DNA of 64,000 nucleotides from Saprospirales bacterium (GCA_016711605.1 JADJSS010000007.1:248001-312000), one strand, 5' to 3'. Shown: positions 28,712 through 38,665, numbered from the stretch's first letter. A program made the numbers and translations. The notes: generated by a model not told the origin, from the sequence alone.

Positions 28712-29851
28712 ATGAAATTCGCAACAAAAGTAATCCACGCAGGCATCGAACCAGATGCAACTTCAGGTGCTATTATGACACCGATTTTTCAAACATCAAC
28801 CTATGTGCAAGATGCACCTGGTGTACACAAAGGATTTGAGTACGCACGCACTCAAAATCCAACACGCAATGTGTTGCAAAATCAATTGGCAGCTCTGGAA
28901 AATGGAAATCATGGAATTTGTTTTGCCAGTGGTTTGGCTGCAACCGATGCTATTGCAAAGCTGTTTAGTTCTGGCGATCATATCATTTCATGTAATGATT
29001 TATATGGTGGAACCTATCGCATTTTCACCAAAGTTTTCGGACGTTTTGGGTTAGATTTTTCTTTTGTTGATATGACAGATTTATCCAACATTGAAAATGC
29101 CATCACACCAAAAACAAAATTAATTTGGGTAGAAACACCAACCAATCCAATGCTGAATATTGTTGACATTGCTGCAGTTTGTGCATTGGCAAAAAAACAT
29201 AATTTACTAGTTTGTGTTGATAATACGTTTGCATCGCCATATTTGCAAACACCTTTAGATTTAGGTGCAGACATTGTGGTACATTCGGCAACAAAATACC
29301 TTGGTGGTCACAGTGATGTGATTCATGGCGCTGTTGTGGTGAAAGATAAAACATTGGCAGAGCAATTGTATTTCTTGCAAAATGCTTGTGGTGCAGTGCC
29401 TGGTCCGCAAGATTGCTTTTTGATTTTGCGAGGTATTAAAACGTTACATATTCGTGTGCAACGAGCTTGTGAAAATGCAGAAAAAATTGCTGCTTATTTA
29501 AAGTCAAATCCAAAGGTTGGTGATGTACATTATCCAGGTTTTACAGAACATAAAGGACATGAAATTGCCAAAAAACAAATGAAACTATTTGGTGCAATGG
29601 TGTCTTTTTCATTGAAAGATGACAGCTTGGCTGCAGCACATAAATTACTTTCATCGACCAAGTTATTTTCATTAGCAGAATCGCTTGGAGGTGTTGAATC
29701 GTTGATTGGTCATCCAGCAAGTATGACACATGGCAGCATTCCTTTGGAAGAACGCAAAAAAACTGGTGTTGTAGATTCGCTAATTCGTTTAAGTATTGGA
29801 ATTGAAGATGCAGATGATTTAATAGAAGATTTGAAAAATGCGATTGAATAA
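28712..29851 (+). CDS. Cystathionine gamma-lyase/synthase (Cys/Met-metabolism PLP enzyme)
   Basis: 379 residues of the trans-sulfuration PLP family: YARTQNPTRNVLQNQLAALE, FASGLAATDAI, DNTFASPYLQTPLDLGAD and the PLP Lys in VHSATKYLGGHSDVIHG (about residue 195), then FSLAESLGGVESLIGHPA. Sequence alone does not separate gamma-lyase (makes cysteine) from gamma-synthase (uses it). The upstream Cys-codon attenuator favours the lyase, since the gene should be on when cysteine is short. A TATTTTTG at 28650-28657, after the terminator, might provide unattenuated transcription. Confidence 0.88.
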   Translation: MKFATKVIHAGIEPDATSGAIMTPIFQTSTYVQDAPGVHKGFEYARTQNPTRNVLQNQLAALENGNHGICFASGLAATDAIAKLFSSGDHIISCNDLYGGTYRIFTKVFGRFGLDFSFVDMTDLSNIENAITPKTKLIWVETPTNPMLNIVDIAAVCALAKKHNLLVCVDNTFASPYLQTPLDLGADIVVHSATKYLGGHSDVIHGAVVVKDKTLAEQLYFLQNACGAVPGPQDCFLILRGIKTLHIRVQRACENAEKIAAYLKSNPKVGDVHYPGFTEHKGHEIAKKQMKLFGAMVSFSLKDDSLAAAHKLLSSTKLFSLAESLGGVESLIGHPASMTHGSIPLEERKKTGVVDSLIRLSIGIEDADDLIEDLKNAIE

Positions 29852-29852
29852 A

Positions 29853-30755
29853 ATGTCAAATAAAATGTATCTATTACTGTTATTGTTTTTACTTGCATTA
29901 AACAATAATATACTTGGACAACAGCAACTTGCCGATTCTTTATTTAAAGAAAAACAATGGGAAAATGCAATAACTGCATACGATAAACATTTGCAAACTA
30001 ATCCAAAAGACAGACCTGGTTTTCAATGGAACAAAATTGGTCAATGTTATTATAATTTACAACAATACGCTCAAACTGTAGATGCATATAAAAAATCAGT
30101 TTTATTCAGTGGTAATGCTGTTGTAATGTATAATATTGCATGTTTGTATAATGCGAAATTAGCACAAAAAGACAGCGCAATTAGTTGGTTAGATAAAGCA
30201 ATAACTGCTGGATATACGCAATATCAATCAACATTAGATGACGAAGATTTGAAGAATTTGCACGATGATAAAACGTTTAAAATCGTTCTGGAAAGAATGA
30301 AAAAAAACTTTTCACCATGTTCGTTTCAACCAGAATCGCAACAGTTTAACTTCTGGATTGGCGAATGGAAAGTGTACAATGCGCAAGGCCAGCAGTCAGG
30401 CACAAGCAAAATAGAACAGATTTTAAATGAGTGCGTAATTCAAGAAAACTGGATTGATTTTTTTGGAAACAAAGGAAAGAGTTTTAACTTTTACAACTCG
30501 GAAACAAAGCAATGGCAACAAACTTGGGTAGATGACAAAGGAAGTGTTACTGAATTTATAAATGGAAAATATCTTGATAATGCAATGCGTTTTCGGTCTT
30601 CGCGACCAATTGTTAACAATGGTAAAAAAGGTGTGCGTAGACTGACATTTTTCAATACAAATGTAAATGAAGTTCGTCAACTTGGCGAAATTTCTTATGA
30701 TAAAGGAAAAACATGGACAACAGAATATGATCTAAAATATATCAGAGAAAAATGA
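29853..30755 (+). CDS. Exported TPR protein with C-terminal DUF1579-like domain
   Basis: About 300 residues. Signal peptide (MYLLLLLFLLALNNNILGQ), then TPR-like helices (residues about 25-145; ADSLFKEKQWENAITAYDKHL), then a beta domain with FNFWIGEWKVYNAQGQQSGTSKIEQIL and CVIQENWIDFFG that resembles DUF1579/nitrobindin-like barrels. The frame is open from 29838, inside the previous gene; ATG 29853 just after its stop is preferred. It overlaps the next gene by ATGA, so the three genes from 28712 form an operon. Confidence 0.65.
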   Translation: MSNKMYLLLLLFLLALNNNILGQQQLADSLFKEKQWENAITAYDKHLQTNPKDRPGFQWNKIGQCYYNLQQYAQTVDAYKKSVLFSGNAVVMYNIACLYNAKLAQKDSAISWLDKAITAGYTQYQSTLDDEDLKNLHDDKTFKIVLERMKKNFSPCSFQPESQQFNFWIGEWKVYNAQGQQSGTSKIEQILNECVIQENWIDFFGNKGKSFNFYNSETKQWQQTWVDDKGSVTEFINGKYLDNAMRFRSSRPIVNNGKKGVRRLTFFNTNVNEVRQLGEISYDKGKTWTTEYDLKYIREK

Positions 30756-31510
30756 TTTCCAACCAAACCATAGATATTCTAAATTTTTACCACGATAAAT
30801 ACAACAAAAAAGATTTTATTAAAGACGATCCGATTTCAATTCCACATCGTTTTTCCAAAAAGCAAGATATAGAAATTGCTGGTTTGTTTGCAGCAACGCT
30901 GGCTTGGGGCAACCGCACATCAATCATTAATAGTTGTAATAAATTAATGACGTTGATGGATAATCAGCCGTATGATTTTATTATAAATCATTCGCAAAAA
31001 GAATTAAAACCATTTGAAACTTTTGTACATAGAACGTTCAATGCAACCGATGTTTTATATTTTATTTCGTTTCTAAAACATCATTTTAACAGTAACGATT
31101 CATTAGAAAATCTCTTTTTAAATCAAAATATTGAACTTGGTTTGTCAAATTTTAAACAGCATTTTTTTTCTTTAGAAGATTTTTCAGAGCGCACAAAAAA
31201 ACATATTTCATCACCAGAAAACAAATCAACTTGTAAGCGGTTAAACATGTATTTGCGTTGGATGGTACGAAAAGATAAAAACGGCGTTGATTTTGGTATC
31301 TGGAAAAAAATTAAACCAGCACAATTACATATTCCATTGGATGTGCACGTGGAAAACTATGCACGAAAATTAAACTTAATAGAAAGAAAACAGCGTGATT
31401 GGTTGACAGTTTGCGAATTAACTCGTAACTTAAAGTTGATAGACTCAAACGATCCGGTGCGGTTTGATTTTGCTTTGTTTGGAATGGGTATTGAGAAAGT
31501 GATAATTTAA
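30752..31510 (+). CDS. TIGR02757/DUF2400 family protein
   Basis: 252 residues, full length for the family. Recognisable blocks are DPISIPHRFSKKQDIEIAGLFAATLAWGNR near the N-terminus, KRLNMYLRWMVRKDKNGVDFGIWKKI and IPLDVHVENYARKL. Function is unknown, although the helical architecture with a conserved Lys/Asp recalls HhH-GPD DNA glycosylases. Its ATG overlaps the preceding TGA by 4 nt. Confidence 0.85.
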   Translation: MISNQTIDILNFYHDKYNKKDFIKDDPISIPHRFSKKQDIEIAGLFAATLAWGNRTSIINSCNKLMTLMDNQPYDFIINHSQKELKPFETFVHRTFNATDVLYFISFLKHHFNSNDSLENLFLNQNIELGLSNFKQHFFSLEDFSERTKKHISSPENKSTCKRLNMYLRWMVRKDKNGVDFGIWKKIKPAQLHIPLDVHVENYARKLNLIERKQRDWLTVCELTRNLKLIDSNDPVRFDFALFGMGIEKVII

Positions 31511-31513
31511 ACA

Positions 31514-31541
31514 ACAGACTTTTAGATACAAGACATTTAGC
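31514..31541. repeat. Heptamer array, 4 degenerate units (xxxAGAC)
   Basis: ACAGACT, TTTAGAT, ACAAGAC, ATTTAGC, starting 3 nt after the TIGR02757 stop. Inverted relative to 31571-31598. Confidence 0.45.
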
Positions 31542-31570
31542 GAAATTATTATCTAAGATTATTTAAAAAA

Positions 31571-31598
31571 GTCTTGTTTCTTGCTTCTAACAATCTTT
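31571..31598. repeat. Heptamer array, 4 degenerate units (xTCTTGx)
   Basis: GTCTTGT, TTCTTGC, TTCTAAC, AATCTTT, ending 10 nt before the next ATG. Inverted partner of 31514-31541. Confidence 0.45.
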
Positions 31599-31608
31599 AA
31601 ATCCAGTT

Positions 31609-31938
31609 ATGGAAGACACACTAAAAATACAAGAATATACTTTACAATTATTGGAAGAAAATTCTGTTAGTTTTAATTCTTTTGATGAATTCAGAAACTT
31701 CATTATTCAAAAAATAAATCATTGGATTCTAAATGATTTTGACCATTTAATGTACATGCTTTATAGAATTGATGTACATGAAGATAAAGTTCGAAAATTA
31801 TTGAAAGAACATAAAGGTGAAAATGCTGCAGAAATTATTGCTGATTTAATAATAGACAGGCAGAAACAAAAAATAGAAACCAGAAAAATGTTTCATTTCG
31901 AAAAACCAACAGATATTAGCGAAGACGAATTATGGTAA
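31609..31938 (+). CDS. Uncharacterised small helical protein
   Basis: 109 residues, acidic and predicted almost wholly helical. FNSFDEFRNFIIQKINHWILNDFDHLMYMLYRIDVHEDKVRKLL is its most distinctive part. No family with known function is recognised; proteins of this size and composition recur in Bacteroidota. The next gene starts 4 nt downstream, so they are cotranscribed. Confidence 0.6.
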   Translation: MEDTLKIQEYTLQLLEENSVSFNSFDEFRNFIIQKINHWILNDFDHLMYMLYRIDVHEDKVRKLLKEHKGENAAEIIADLIIDRQKQKIETRKMFHFEKPTDISEDELW

Positions 31939-31942
31939 CACT

Positions 31943-32665
31943 ATGGTTGATTTGCAAGTTAAACACAATAGTAAAACATTGCCTTTAGGAACATTTGCCT
32001 CTCTTAGTATTGCACTAAGCATTGCGTTAGGCACAATGTACACATCAGTATTTATTGGTTTACATCCAATTATTAGTACGGTATTAATGGTTGGTTTATT
32101 AATTTTAGTTTTGTATTTTCTTAGTTGCGAAGCAACTTTTACCATTCGAGAAAATAAATTAGAACGCTTATTATTGTCTTCAAATTTTTTATTTAAAAAC
32201 AAAGTCGAACGCACACAAAATTTTAGCGATATTATAAGTTATAAGAACGGAACCGACAAAGGTAAATACAGAGGTGAATTTCAATATTTGGAAATAAAGT
32301 TCCGAAACAGTGAAGTATGGAAAATTTCTGATATGTATGGTGAACGGAAAGAAGGTTACGATAATTTTTTAAGACATTTTTTATCACAAGTAAATAATTA
32401 TAATCAACTACAAAGCTCCACAGAATTAACGACATCAACCATACAAACTTCAACAAATAAACTTCAACAAATTAAAAGAGAGAAAACTTTTTACGAAAGC
32501 AACTTCGGAAAAATATATACCATAGCTTTAGGTATATTTATTGTGTTACTTTTAGTTTACGGAAAAGAGTTTATGAACGGATCTGCAACGTACAAATTAA
32601 ATGCAGTTCTAATTCCTGGTTTCGCATATTTATTTTACAGAACATTTTTGAGTAAAAAAAAATAA
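31943..32665 (+). CDS. Uncharacterised membrane protein
   Basis: 240 residues: two TM helices (about 15-35 and 38-58), a soluble beta-rich PH-like region (about 65-150), a Ser/Thr linker (ELTTSTIQTSTNK) and two C-terminal TM helices. Function unknown. Cotranscribed with the 109-residue protein upstream. Confidence 0.55.
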   Translation: MVDLQVKHNSKTLPLGTFASLSIALSIALGTMYTSVFIGLHPIISTVLMVGLLILVLYFLSCEATFTIRENKLERLLLSSNFLFKNKVERTQNFSDIISYKNGTDKGKYRGEFQYLEIKFRNSEVWKISDMYGERKEGYDNFLRHFLSQVNNYNQLQSSTELTTSTIQTSTNKLQQIKREKTFYESNFGKIYTIALGIFIVLLLVYGKEFMNGSATYKLNAVLIPGFAYLFYRTFLSKKK

Positions 32666-32678
32666 ATGCTCTTAAAAT

Positions 32679-33705
32679 CTACATTTCTAAAATATCCGTT
32701 TGTCCTTTGTAAAAATCATCTTCAATTTCACCAACTAATTCGGTATCAAAAATAGCAGGTCGTTCACTGATTTCGTGATAGCAATTACATCATTTGCAAA
32801 ATAATGCACCACCATACTTTTACGTGTTAACTCTTGATTTAGCATTGGCTCGCCACCATGCATTAAGTTTGCATGCCAAATAAAAACATCGCCTTTTTTA
32901 GCTAAAAAAATCTGTTTAGGTATATTGTTTTTTTCGATAACATCTTGTACTTTTTTTTCATATTTTACATTCGCATTACCATCTAAAACCCAATGATTGC
33001 TGGTGTTTTCATAATCTGCATTTGTTAAATATGGTAAATGATGTGAACCAGGAAAATACGACAAAGGACCTTGCTCAATCGATATATCTTCCAATGCAAA
33101 CCACGCAGCAATTAAGTAGCCATTCGGAAAAGTGCTCATGTGAATAGAATCAGAATGCGCTTGTTGTTCGCTACCTTTTAAAAAATTAATGGTTTGAAAT
33201 GGCAATACCTTTTTATCTAAAATAAAACTCAGTAATTCCAATAGTTTTTTATCTTTTATCACCTTTCTGATAGTGTAAGATTTCTGATAAGCATTAAAAA
33301 TTTTCCTGTTCGTGTAATTAAAATCAACTTCATTTTTTTTTATTAGTTCGTCAACTTCAGTATTGATACTCGCAATTGTTTCTTCATCTAAAAAATGTTC
33401 CCAAAGTACAAAGCCAGTTTTATTCCATTTTAAAATTTGTGCTTCAATATGTTCTGGAAAACGACAAAACAATGGATGATTTTGGATGTCTTTATCATTT
33501 ACAACACTATCTAGCCAAGGTTTTTTGGCTTTTTGTTTATAAAATCTTTATGTGAAATGCTTGCGTAGACCGATTTTTTTAAATCAAAATATGGATACAA
33601 ATGTTTGTTGTGTTTCAATCCTTTTCGATGCCATAAATTATATAGATAATGCACCAATCGAAAATTGCGAATAAAACCAGTATATTTTTGTATCAGATTT
33701 TTCAT
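32679..33705 (-). CDS. Phytanoyl-CoA dioxygenase (PhyH) family protein, two frameshifts
   Basis: Fe(II)/2-oxoglutarate dioxygenase-like protein. HSDSIHMSTFPNG (first His and Asp), GPLSYFPGSHHLPYL and FIWHANLMHGGEP (distal His) are visible. The readable frames are 33511-33705 and 32735-33472. Adding one base to the run at 33521-33526 gives KKPKKPWLDSVVNDKDIQNH, and one to the run at 32771-32773 gives ITKISERPAIFDTELVGEIE and a stop at 32679, for 342 residues. Substrate unknown. It diverges from the small GCGG protein gene, 34 nt away. Confidence 0.75.
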
Positions 33706-33739
33706 TTAACTTTATAAAGATAAAAGTTTAATTTTAAGT

Positions 33740-33934
33740 ATGACAACATCTAAAAAAGAAAAGAAAATTGTTGAAGAAGAATTAACTATTGACGATAATA
33801 AATTGCCAATTATAAAAAACGAAGAAGAAGATACTACAGCTCAACAATTCTCAAATGCAACAGATGCATTAATGCCAGAATTAGAAGAATTAGTGAAAAA
33901 AAATCCAAATAGACTAATTGGTTGTGGTGGTTAA
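33740..33934 (+). CDS. 64-residue acidic protein ending in GCGG
   Basis: Charged, disordered-looking N-terminus, then PELEELVKKNPNRLIGCGG at the extreme C-terminus. No signal peptide. Not recognised. The short length, acidic leader-like region and Cys/Gly-rich tip resemble peptide precursors or sulfur-carrier tails, but nothing else in the neighbourhood proves this. It lies 44 nt before the TPR membrane protein gene and next to a PhyH oxygenase gene. Confidence 0.55.
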   Translation: MTTSKKEKKIVEEELTIDDNKLPIIKNEEEDTTAQQFSNATDALMPELEELVKKNPNRLIGCGG

Positions 33935-33978
33935 TCTAACGCTGAATTTTATCTAATAAACATAGAAGAATTTTAACA

Positions 33979-36023
33979 ATGGCTAAAAATAAAGCAAAAA
34001 CAGTAACTCAACAACAAAGCATACAATCGTCTAAAACACCCATAAAAAAAGAGATTCCAGCTTCTAAAAAAACAAATCAATTTTATTTTTTGTTGACTGC
34101 ACTTGTAGTTGTAGTTATTACATTATTGGTTTTTATTCCAAGTTTTTCGTTGCTTTTTGTAAATTGGGACGACCCGACTAATCTATTAGAAAACGAAAGT
34201 TTAAAAGCATTTGCTACACATTGGAATTGGCAATCTGTAAAACAAATTTTTACTTCAGATATAATCGGAAATTACAATCCATTACCAATTTTCACATTTG
34301 CACTCGAGAAATATTTTTTCGCTAACGATCCACTTTTAAATCCATTTGTCTTTCATTTTAATAATGTAATACTGCATTTGATGTGTACTTTTTTAGTGTT
34401 TTTTATTTTCACTAAATTAGAAATGAGCCGAACTGCTGCCATCATTGGTGCGTTGTTGTTTGGCATTCATCCTATGCGTGTTGAGTCTGTTGCGTGGATT
34501 ACCGAACGTAAAGATGTGCTGTATGGCTTTTTTTTCTTGGCATCTACAGCATGCTACATTTTATATTTACAAAAACCAACCTCAAAAACAAAATGGTATT
34601 TGCTTACCATTTTGCTGTCTCTATTTGCTTATTTTTCAAAAGTACAAGCAGTTACATTGCCATTAACCATGGTTGCGCTCGATTTTTATTTTAAACGAAA
34701 ATGGTTGTCTCCAAAAATCTTAATTATAGAAAAATTACCTTGGTGGATCTTGTCGCTTACTTTTGGTTTCATTAATATTTATTTCTTAAAACAAGAAAAT
34801 TCACTCAACTCTTCGAACGCAGTTGTTAATTATAATTTTTAGACAAGCTCGCAATTGGTGCCTACTCGTATGCAGTTTATATCATTAAATGGATTTATCC
34901 ATACAAAATGTCACCACTCTATCCATATTCGCCAGAAGTGCCAATTCTTGCGTATATCTGTTTGGCTGCAGTGCCTGTTTCTATTGTTGTTTTGTTGGTC
35001 TGGAGTTTTAAAAATAAAAAAAACAATCTCATTTTTGGTTGGTCTTTTTTCACGTTTAATGTCATGTTTTTACTGCAAATTGTTGGAGCTGGACAAGGAT
35101 TTCTTGCTGATAGATTCACCTATATTGCCTACATCGGTTTGTTTTTTTTAACTGCAAAATTTTATGATTGGTTAATAGAACAAAAACCATCGTCTTCTCT
35201 TTTTTTACAAATTGCATTTGGAATTTATCTTGCCTTTTTTTGCTATCTAACTCAAAAACAAATTAAAATTTGGCAAAACGGCAGCACACTTTGGGAACAT
35301 GTAAAAATTTATTATCCAAATAGTCCTTTGGTTTGGAAAAACTTAGCCAACTATTATCGCGATGAAGAAAAAAACAGAGAGAAAGCAATTGAAAACTATA
35401 CACAAGCCATTCTATTAGAACCTAAAAATGCATACACCTATAATGATTTGGCAAAAGCTTATATGGACAAAGCGTTTTCGTTAGATGCAACGGCAAATGA
35501 ACAACGCAATAGCTTACTTACTTCAGCTATGCAAAATTATAATATAGCTATTGAGAAAGATTCTATCAACCATCAACCAGACAAAAAAATCAGTGGTGAA
35601 ATTTTTGTAAACCGTGGTGTTGCCTATGCAGTAGCAGGCAATGCGCAACAAGCTGTCATTGATTTAACGAAAGGTTTAGAACTAAATCCAACCAATCTAA
35701 ATGGATATTTAAATCGTGGTTTGTTGTATTATAATACCAATCAGTTTGAATTGTCGCTCAAAGATCGTGATGCATATATTCAGTTAAATCCAGAAAATGC
35801 TGATATGTATTATGAACGTGGAATTTGTAAAATTAATTTAGAAAAAAACACCGAAGCTATCCCAGATTTTGATAAAGCGATTGCTTTAAATTCATCGGTT
35901 GGCATTTATTATTATGGAAGAGCAATTGCTAATAAGAAATTAGGAAATTCAGCTGCTTCTAAGAATGATGCGCAAAAAGCCAAACAATTAGGTATCGCCG
36001 TTCCTGATGATTTGTTGAATTAA
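33979..36023 (+). CDS. TMTC-like polytopic membrane protein with TPR repeats, frameshifted
   Basis: 681 residues after repair. The N-terminal half is GT-C/PMT-like: VNWDDPTNLLENESLK with an acidic pair in the first loop, GIHPMRVESVAWITERKDVLYGFFF (a hallmark of TMTC-type proteins) and about ten TM helices. The C-terminal third (from about residue 440) has five or six TPR units, e.g. NRGVAYAVAGNAQQAVIDLTKG. The frames 33979-34842 and 34908-36023 join by adding one T to the T5 run at 34836-34840 (NYNFLDKLAIGAYSY). Possibly a protein O-glycosyltransferase. Confidence 0.75.
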
Positions 36024-36035
36024 ACCTCAAAAAAC

Positions 36036-36067
36036 AAAAAAGCCAACTAACATTGTTAATTGGCTTT
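36036..36067 (-). terminator. Intrinsic terminator of tRNA-Asn
   Basis: 11-bp stem AGCCAATTAAC / GTTAGTTGGCT (one wobble) with a 3-nt loop and a T6 run (TTTTTT) on the - strand, starting a few nt after the tRNA. Confidence 0.75.
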
Positions 36068-36072
36068 GGAAG

Positions 36073-36146
36073 CTCTCCCTGCTGGACTTGAACCAGCGAC
36101 CCTCTGATTAACAGTCAGATGCTCTAACCAACTGAGCTAAGGAAGA
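36073..36146 (-). tRNA. tRNA-Asn (anticodon GTT)
   Basis: Complete cloverleaf: acceptor TCTTCCT / AGGGAGA (one G-U), D-arm TAGCTCAGTTGGTTAGAGC, anticodon stem TCTGA / TCAGA around CTGTTAA, T-arm GCTGG-TTCAAGT-CCAGC, discriminator G. The 3' CCA is not encoded. 74 nt. Confidence 0.95.
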
Positions 36147-36272
36147 ATTTATCAATTTTTCTACTGTTTGATTCAGTATCCTTATCTATATCCTCGAAAG
36201 AATACATAATTTCGGAGTGCAAATGTAGGACAATAAAAATAAATATGCAATATTTGCAAAAAAATTATTTTT

Positions 36273-37196
36273 ATGAGTCTTTTAGTAGTAGGAACCGTTG
36301 CATTCGATGCCATCGAAACACCTTTTGGAAAAGTTGACCGTATAACTGGCGGTTCTGGTAATTATATTTGCCATTCAGCAGGTCATTTTACCAACGATAT
36401 GCAATTAGTGAGCGTTATTGGTGATGATTTTGACCAAGATGAGTTAGCTTATCTTAAATCTATCGGTACCGATATTGATGGAATTCAAGTAAAAGAAGGC
36501 GAAAAATCTTTCTTTTGGAGTGGAAAATACCACATGGACTTAAATAGAAGAGACACATTAGTAACAGACTTAAACGTATTAGCAGCATTTGATCCAATTT
36601 TACCAGAAAAATATACGTCTTCAGAATTTTTAATTTTAGGAAATATTGATCCGACTTTACAGGCAAAAGTTATTGCTCAAATGACGGAACGTCCAAAATT
36701 AATTGCCATGGACACCATGAATTTTTGGATGGATATTGCATTAGAACCACTAAAAACGGTTTTAAAAATGGTGGATTTGCTCATTGTAAATGAAGAAGAA
36801 GCTAGACAATTAACCAACGAATATTCGTTAGTAAAAGCAGCTACCAAGATCAGAGAAATGGGCCCAAAATTTTTAATCATAAAAAAAGGTGAACATGGCG
36901 CCTTATTGTTTCATGGTAACCGCGTGTTCTTTGCACCAGCGTTACCATTAGAAGATGTATTTGACCCAACAGGTGCTGGTGATACATTTGCAGGTGGTTT
37001 TATGGGTTATTTAGCAAAAACAAAAGACCTTTCATTTGAAAACATGAAACGTGCAGTCATTTATGGCTCTGCAATGGCTAGTTTTTGCGTAGAAAAATTT
37101 GGACCAGAACGTTTAAAAGAACTTACAGCAGAAGAAATAGAAGAACGTGTTCAAGTATTTATTGAATTAGTAGATTTTGATATCATTTTACAATAA
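36273..37196 (+). CDS. PfkB-family carbohydrate kinase
   Basis: 307 residues of the ribokinase fold: TGGSGNYICHSAGHF (sugar-binding Gly motif, about residue 25), LLIVNEEEARQL and DPTGAGDTFAGGFMGYLA with the catalytic Asp at about residue 235. It phosphorylates a sugar or nucleoside; many Bacteroidota relatives are annotated only as sugar kinases. It stands alone. Confidence 0.85.
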   Translation: MSLLVVGTVAFDAIETPFGKVDRITGGSGNYICHSAGHFTNDMQLVSVIGDDFDQDELAYLKSIGTDIDGIQVKEGEKSFFWSGKYHMDLNRRDTLVTDLNVLAAFDPILPEKYTSSEFLILGNIDPTLQAKVIAQMTERPKLIAMDTMNFWMDIALEPLKTVLKMVDLLIVNEEEARQLTNEYSLVKAATKIREMGPKFLIIKKGEHGALLFHGNRVFFAPALPLEDVFDPTGAGDTFAGGFMGYLAKTKDLSFENMKRAVIYGSAMASFCVEKFGPERLKELTAEEIEERVQVFIELVDFDIILQ

Positions 37197-37286
37197 ACGT
37201 TAATGATTTTATAAAAAAGTAAGCACGATTATCCAATAGATAATATGCATATTTTTTTTCACTACATTTAACAAAAATAGTTCTCA

Positions 37287-38645
37287 ATGACTAGATTTTC
37301 AATTAAATATTATAGCCTTTTATTTTTTGCAGTTGTTTTGGCTAGTGCCTGCAAAAAAGATCCGAAAAACCCTGAACCAACACCAGTTTCAAACATCGGT
37401 GATGCTACAAAATACGATGCATCCATTGCAATTAACTGGATAAATCAGTTTAGAGATATTGCTAAAACTCAACCATTAAATCCTCCGCGAGCATCAAGAG
37501 TCTATGCTTATGCTAGTATAGCTTTATATGAAAGTGTAGTAGATGGAATTAAAGGAAACAAATCGCTTCAAGGACAATTAAATGGCTTTCCATTAAATTC
37601 AATTCCATCAAATAATGATTCATTAGATTATGGAATAGTAGTAAACGAAGCATTATTAACAATTGCAAAATGTGATACTATCATTCCTTCATTATCTTCT
37701 CAAAATTTAATGAATATTGAATCTTTACATGCACAATTTTTAGCTACTAAAACAGGTGTTGTCGCAGATTCGATTATTGCTAAATCAAAAGCAAGAGGCA
37801 TTTTAGTTGCCAAAGCAATTATGAAATATGCTGCAACTGATAATTTTCTAACTGTCAAAACGTTATCTTATACAGTGCCTCCACGCGATGCAGCACATCC
37901 TTGGTATTGGGAACCAACAGATGCATCACATCTTAATCCTGCAGAGCCATTTTGGGGACAAATTCGTCCGTTTGTCATGGATTCATCTGCACAATTTGAA
38001 ATTCCGCAAAATATTATGTTTTCATCAGATACCAGTTCTGCTTTTGGACATCAAGCACTTGAAGTTTACAACACAGTTAACAATAGAACTCCAGCGCAAA
38101 ATGATATAGTATTTTGGTGGCGCGACGCATCTGGTACGCAAACACCTGCAGGTCATTGGATGGGAATTTTACAATATGTAATTCATCAAAAAAAATTTAA
38201 ATTAGATAAAGCAGCAGAATTGTATGCATTAACAGGAATTTCAACAGCAGAAGCATTTATTGCTTGTTGGAAATCAAAATACAAATTCAATTTACTCAGA
38301 CCAGAAACATATATTAATGCGTATATTAATGCTGGCTGGACAACTGGACAAGGTGCAGATCCAACACCACCATTTCCAGAGTATCCTTCTGGCCATTCGG
38401 TTTGTTCTGGCTCGGCTGATAGAGCATTAACTAATTATTTAGGTACTGTTGCTTTTACTGATAGTGTAAATTTTGTTTCATTTGGATATACACCAAGAAC
38501 ATTTACATCGTTTACAGCAGCAGCAGATGAAGCAGGTATGTCTCGTATTTATGGAGGTATTCATTTTATGGAAGCAATCCAAAGCGGACTAGTCGAAGGA
38601 AGAAATATCGGCCAGCATGTTACAGATAAAATAAAATTTAAATAA
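37287..38645 (+). CDS. Vanadium-haloperoxidase/PAP2-superfamily lipoprotein
   Basis: 452 residues. Lipobox VLASAC with KKDPKNPEP after it. The active-site set of PAP2/vanadium haloperoxidases is present: WKSKYKFNLLRPETY (Lys and Arg), PFPEYPSGHSVCSGSADRAL (Ser-Gly-His) and MSRIYGGIHFMEA (Arg and His). Activity could be halide oxidation or phosphatase. Predicted to be membrane-anchored on the periplasmic side. Followed by a strong terminator. Confidence 0.8.
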   Translation: MTRFSIKYYSLLFFAVVLASACKKDPKNPEPTPVSNIGDATKYDASIAINWINQFRDIAKTQPLNPPRASRVYAYASIALYESVVDGIKGNKSLQGQLNGFPLNSIPSNNDSLDYGIVVNEALLTIAKCDTIIPSLSSQNLMNIESLHAQFLATKTGVVADSIIAKSKARGILVAKAIMKYAATDNFLTVKTLSYTVPPRDAAHPWYWEPTDASHLNPAEPFWGQIRPFVMDSSAQFEIPQNIMFSSDTSSAFGHQALEVYNTVNNRTPAQNDIVFWWRDASGTQTPAGHWMGILQYVIHQKKFKLDKAAELYALTGISTAEAFIACWKSKYKFNLLRPETYINAYINAGWTTGQGADPTPPFPEYPSGHSVCSGSADRALTNYLGTVAFTDSVNFVSFGYTPRTFTSFTAAADEAGMSRIYGGIHFMEAIQSGLVEGRNIGQHVTDKIKFK

Positions 38646-38665
38646 TTTGATTTCAAAAAACATAG

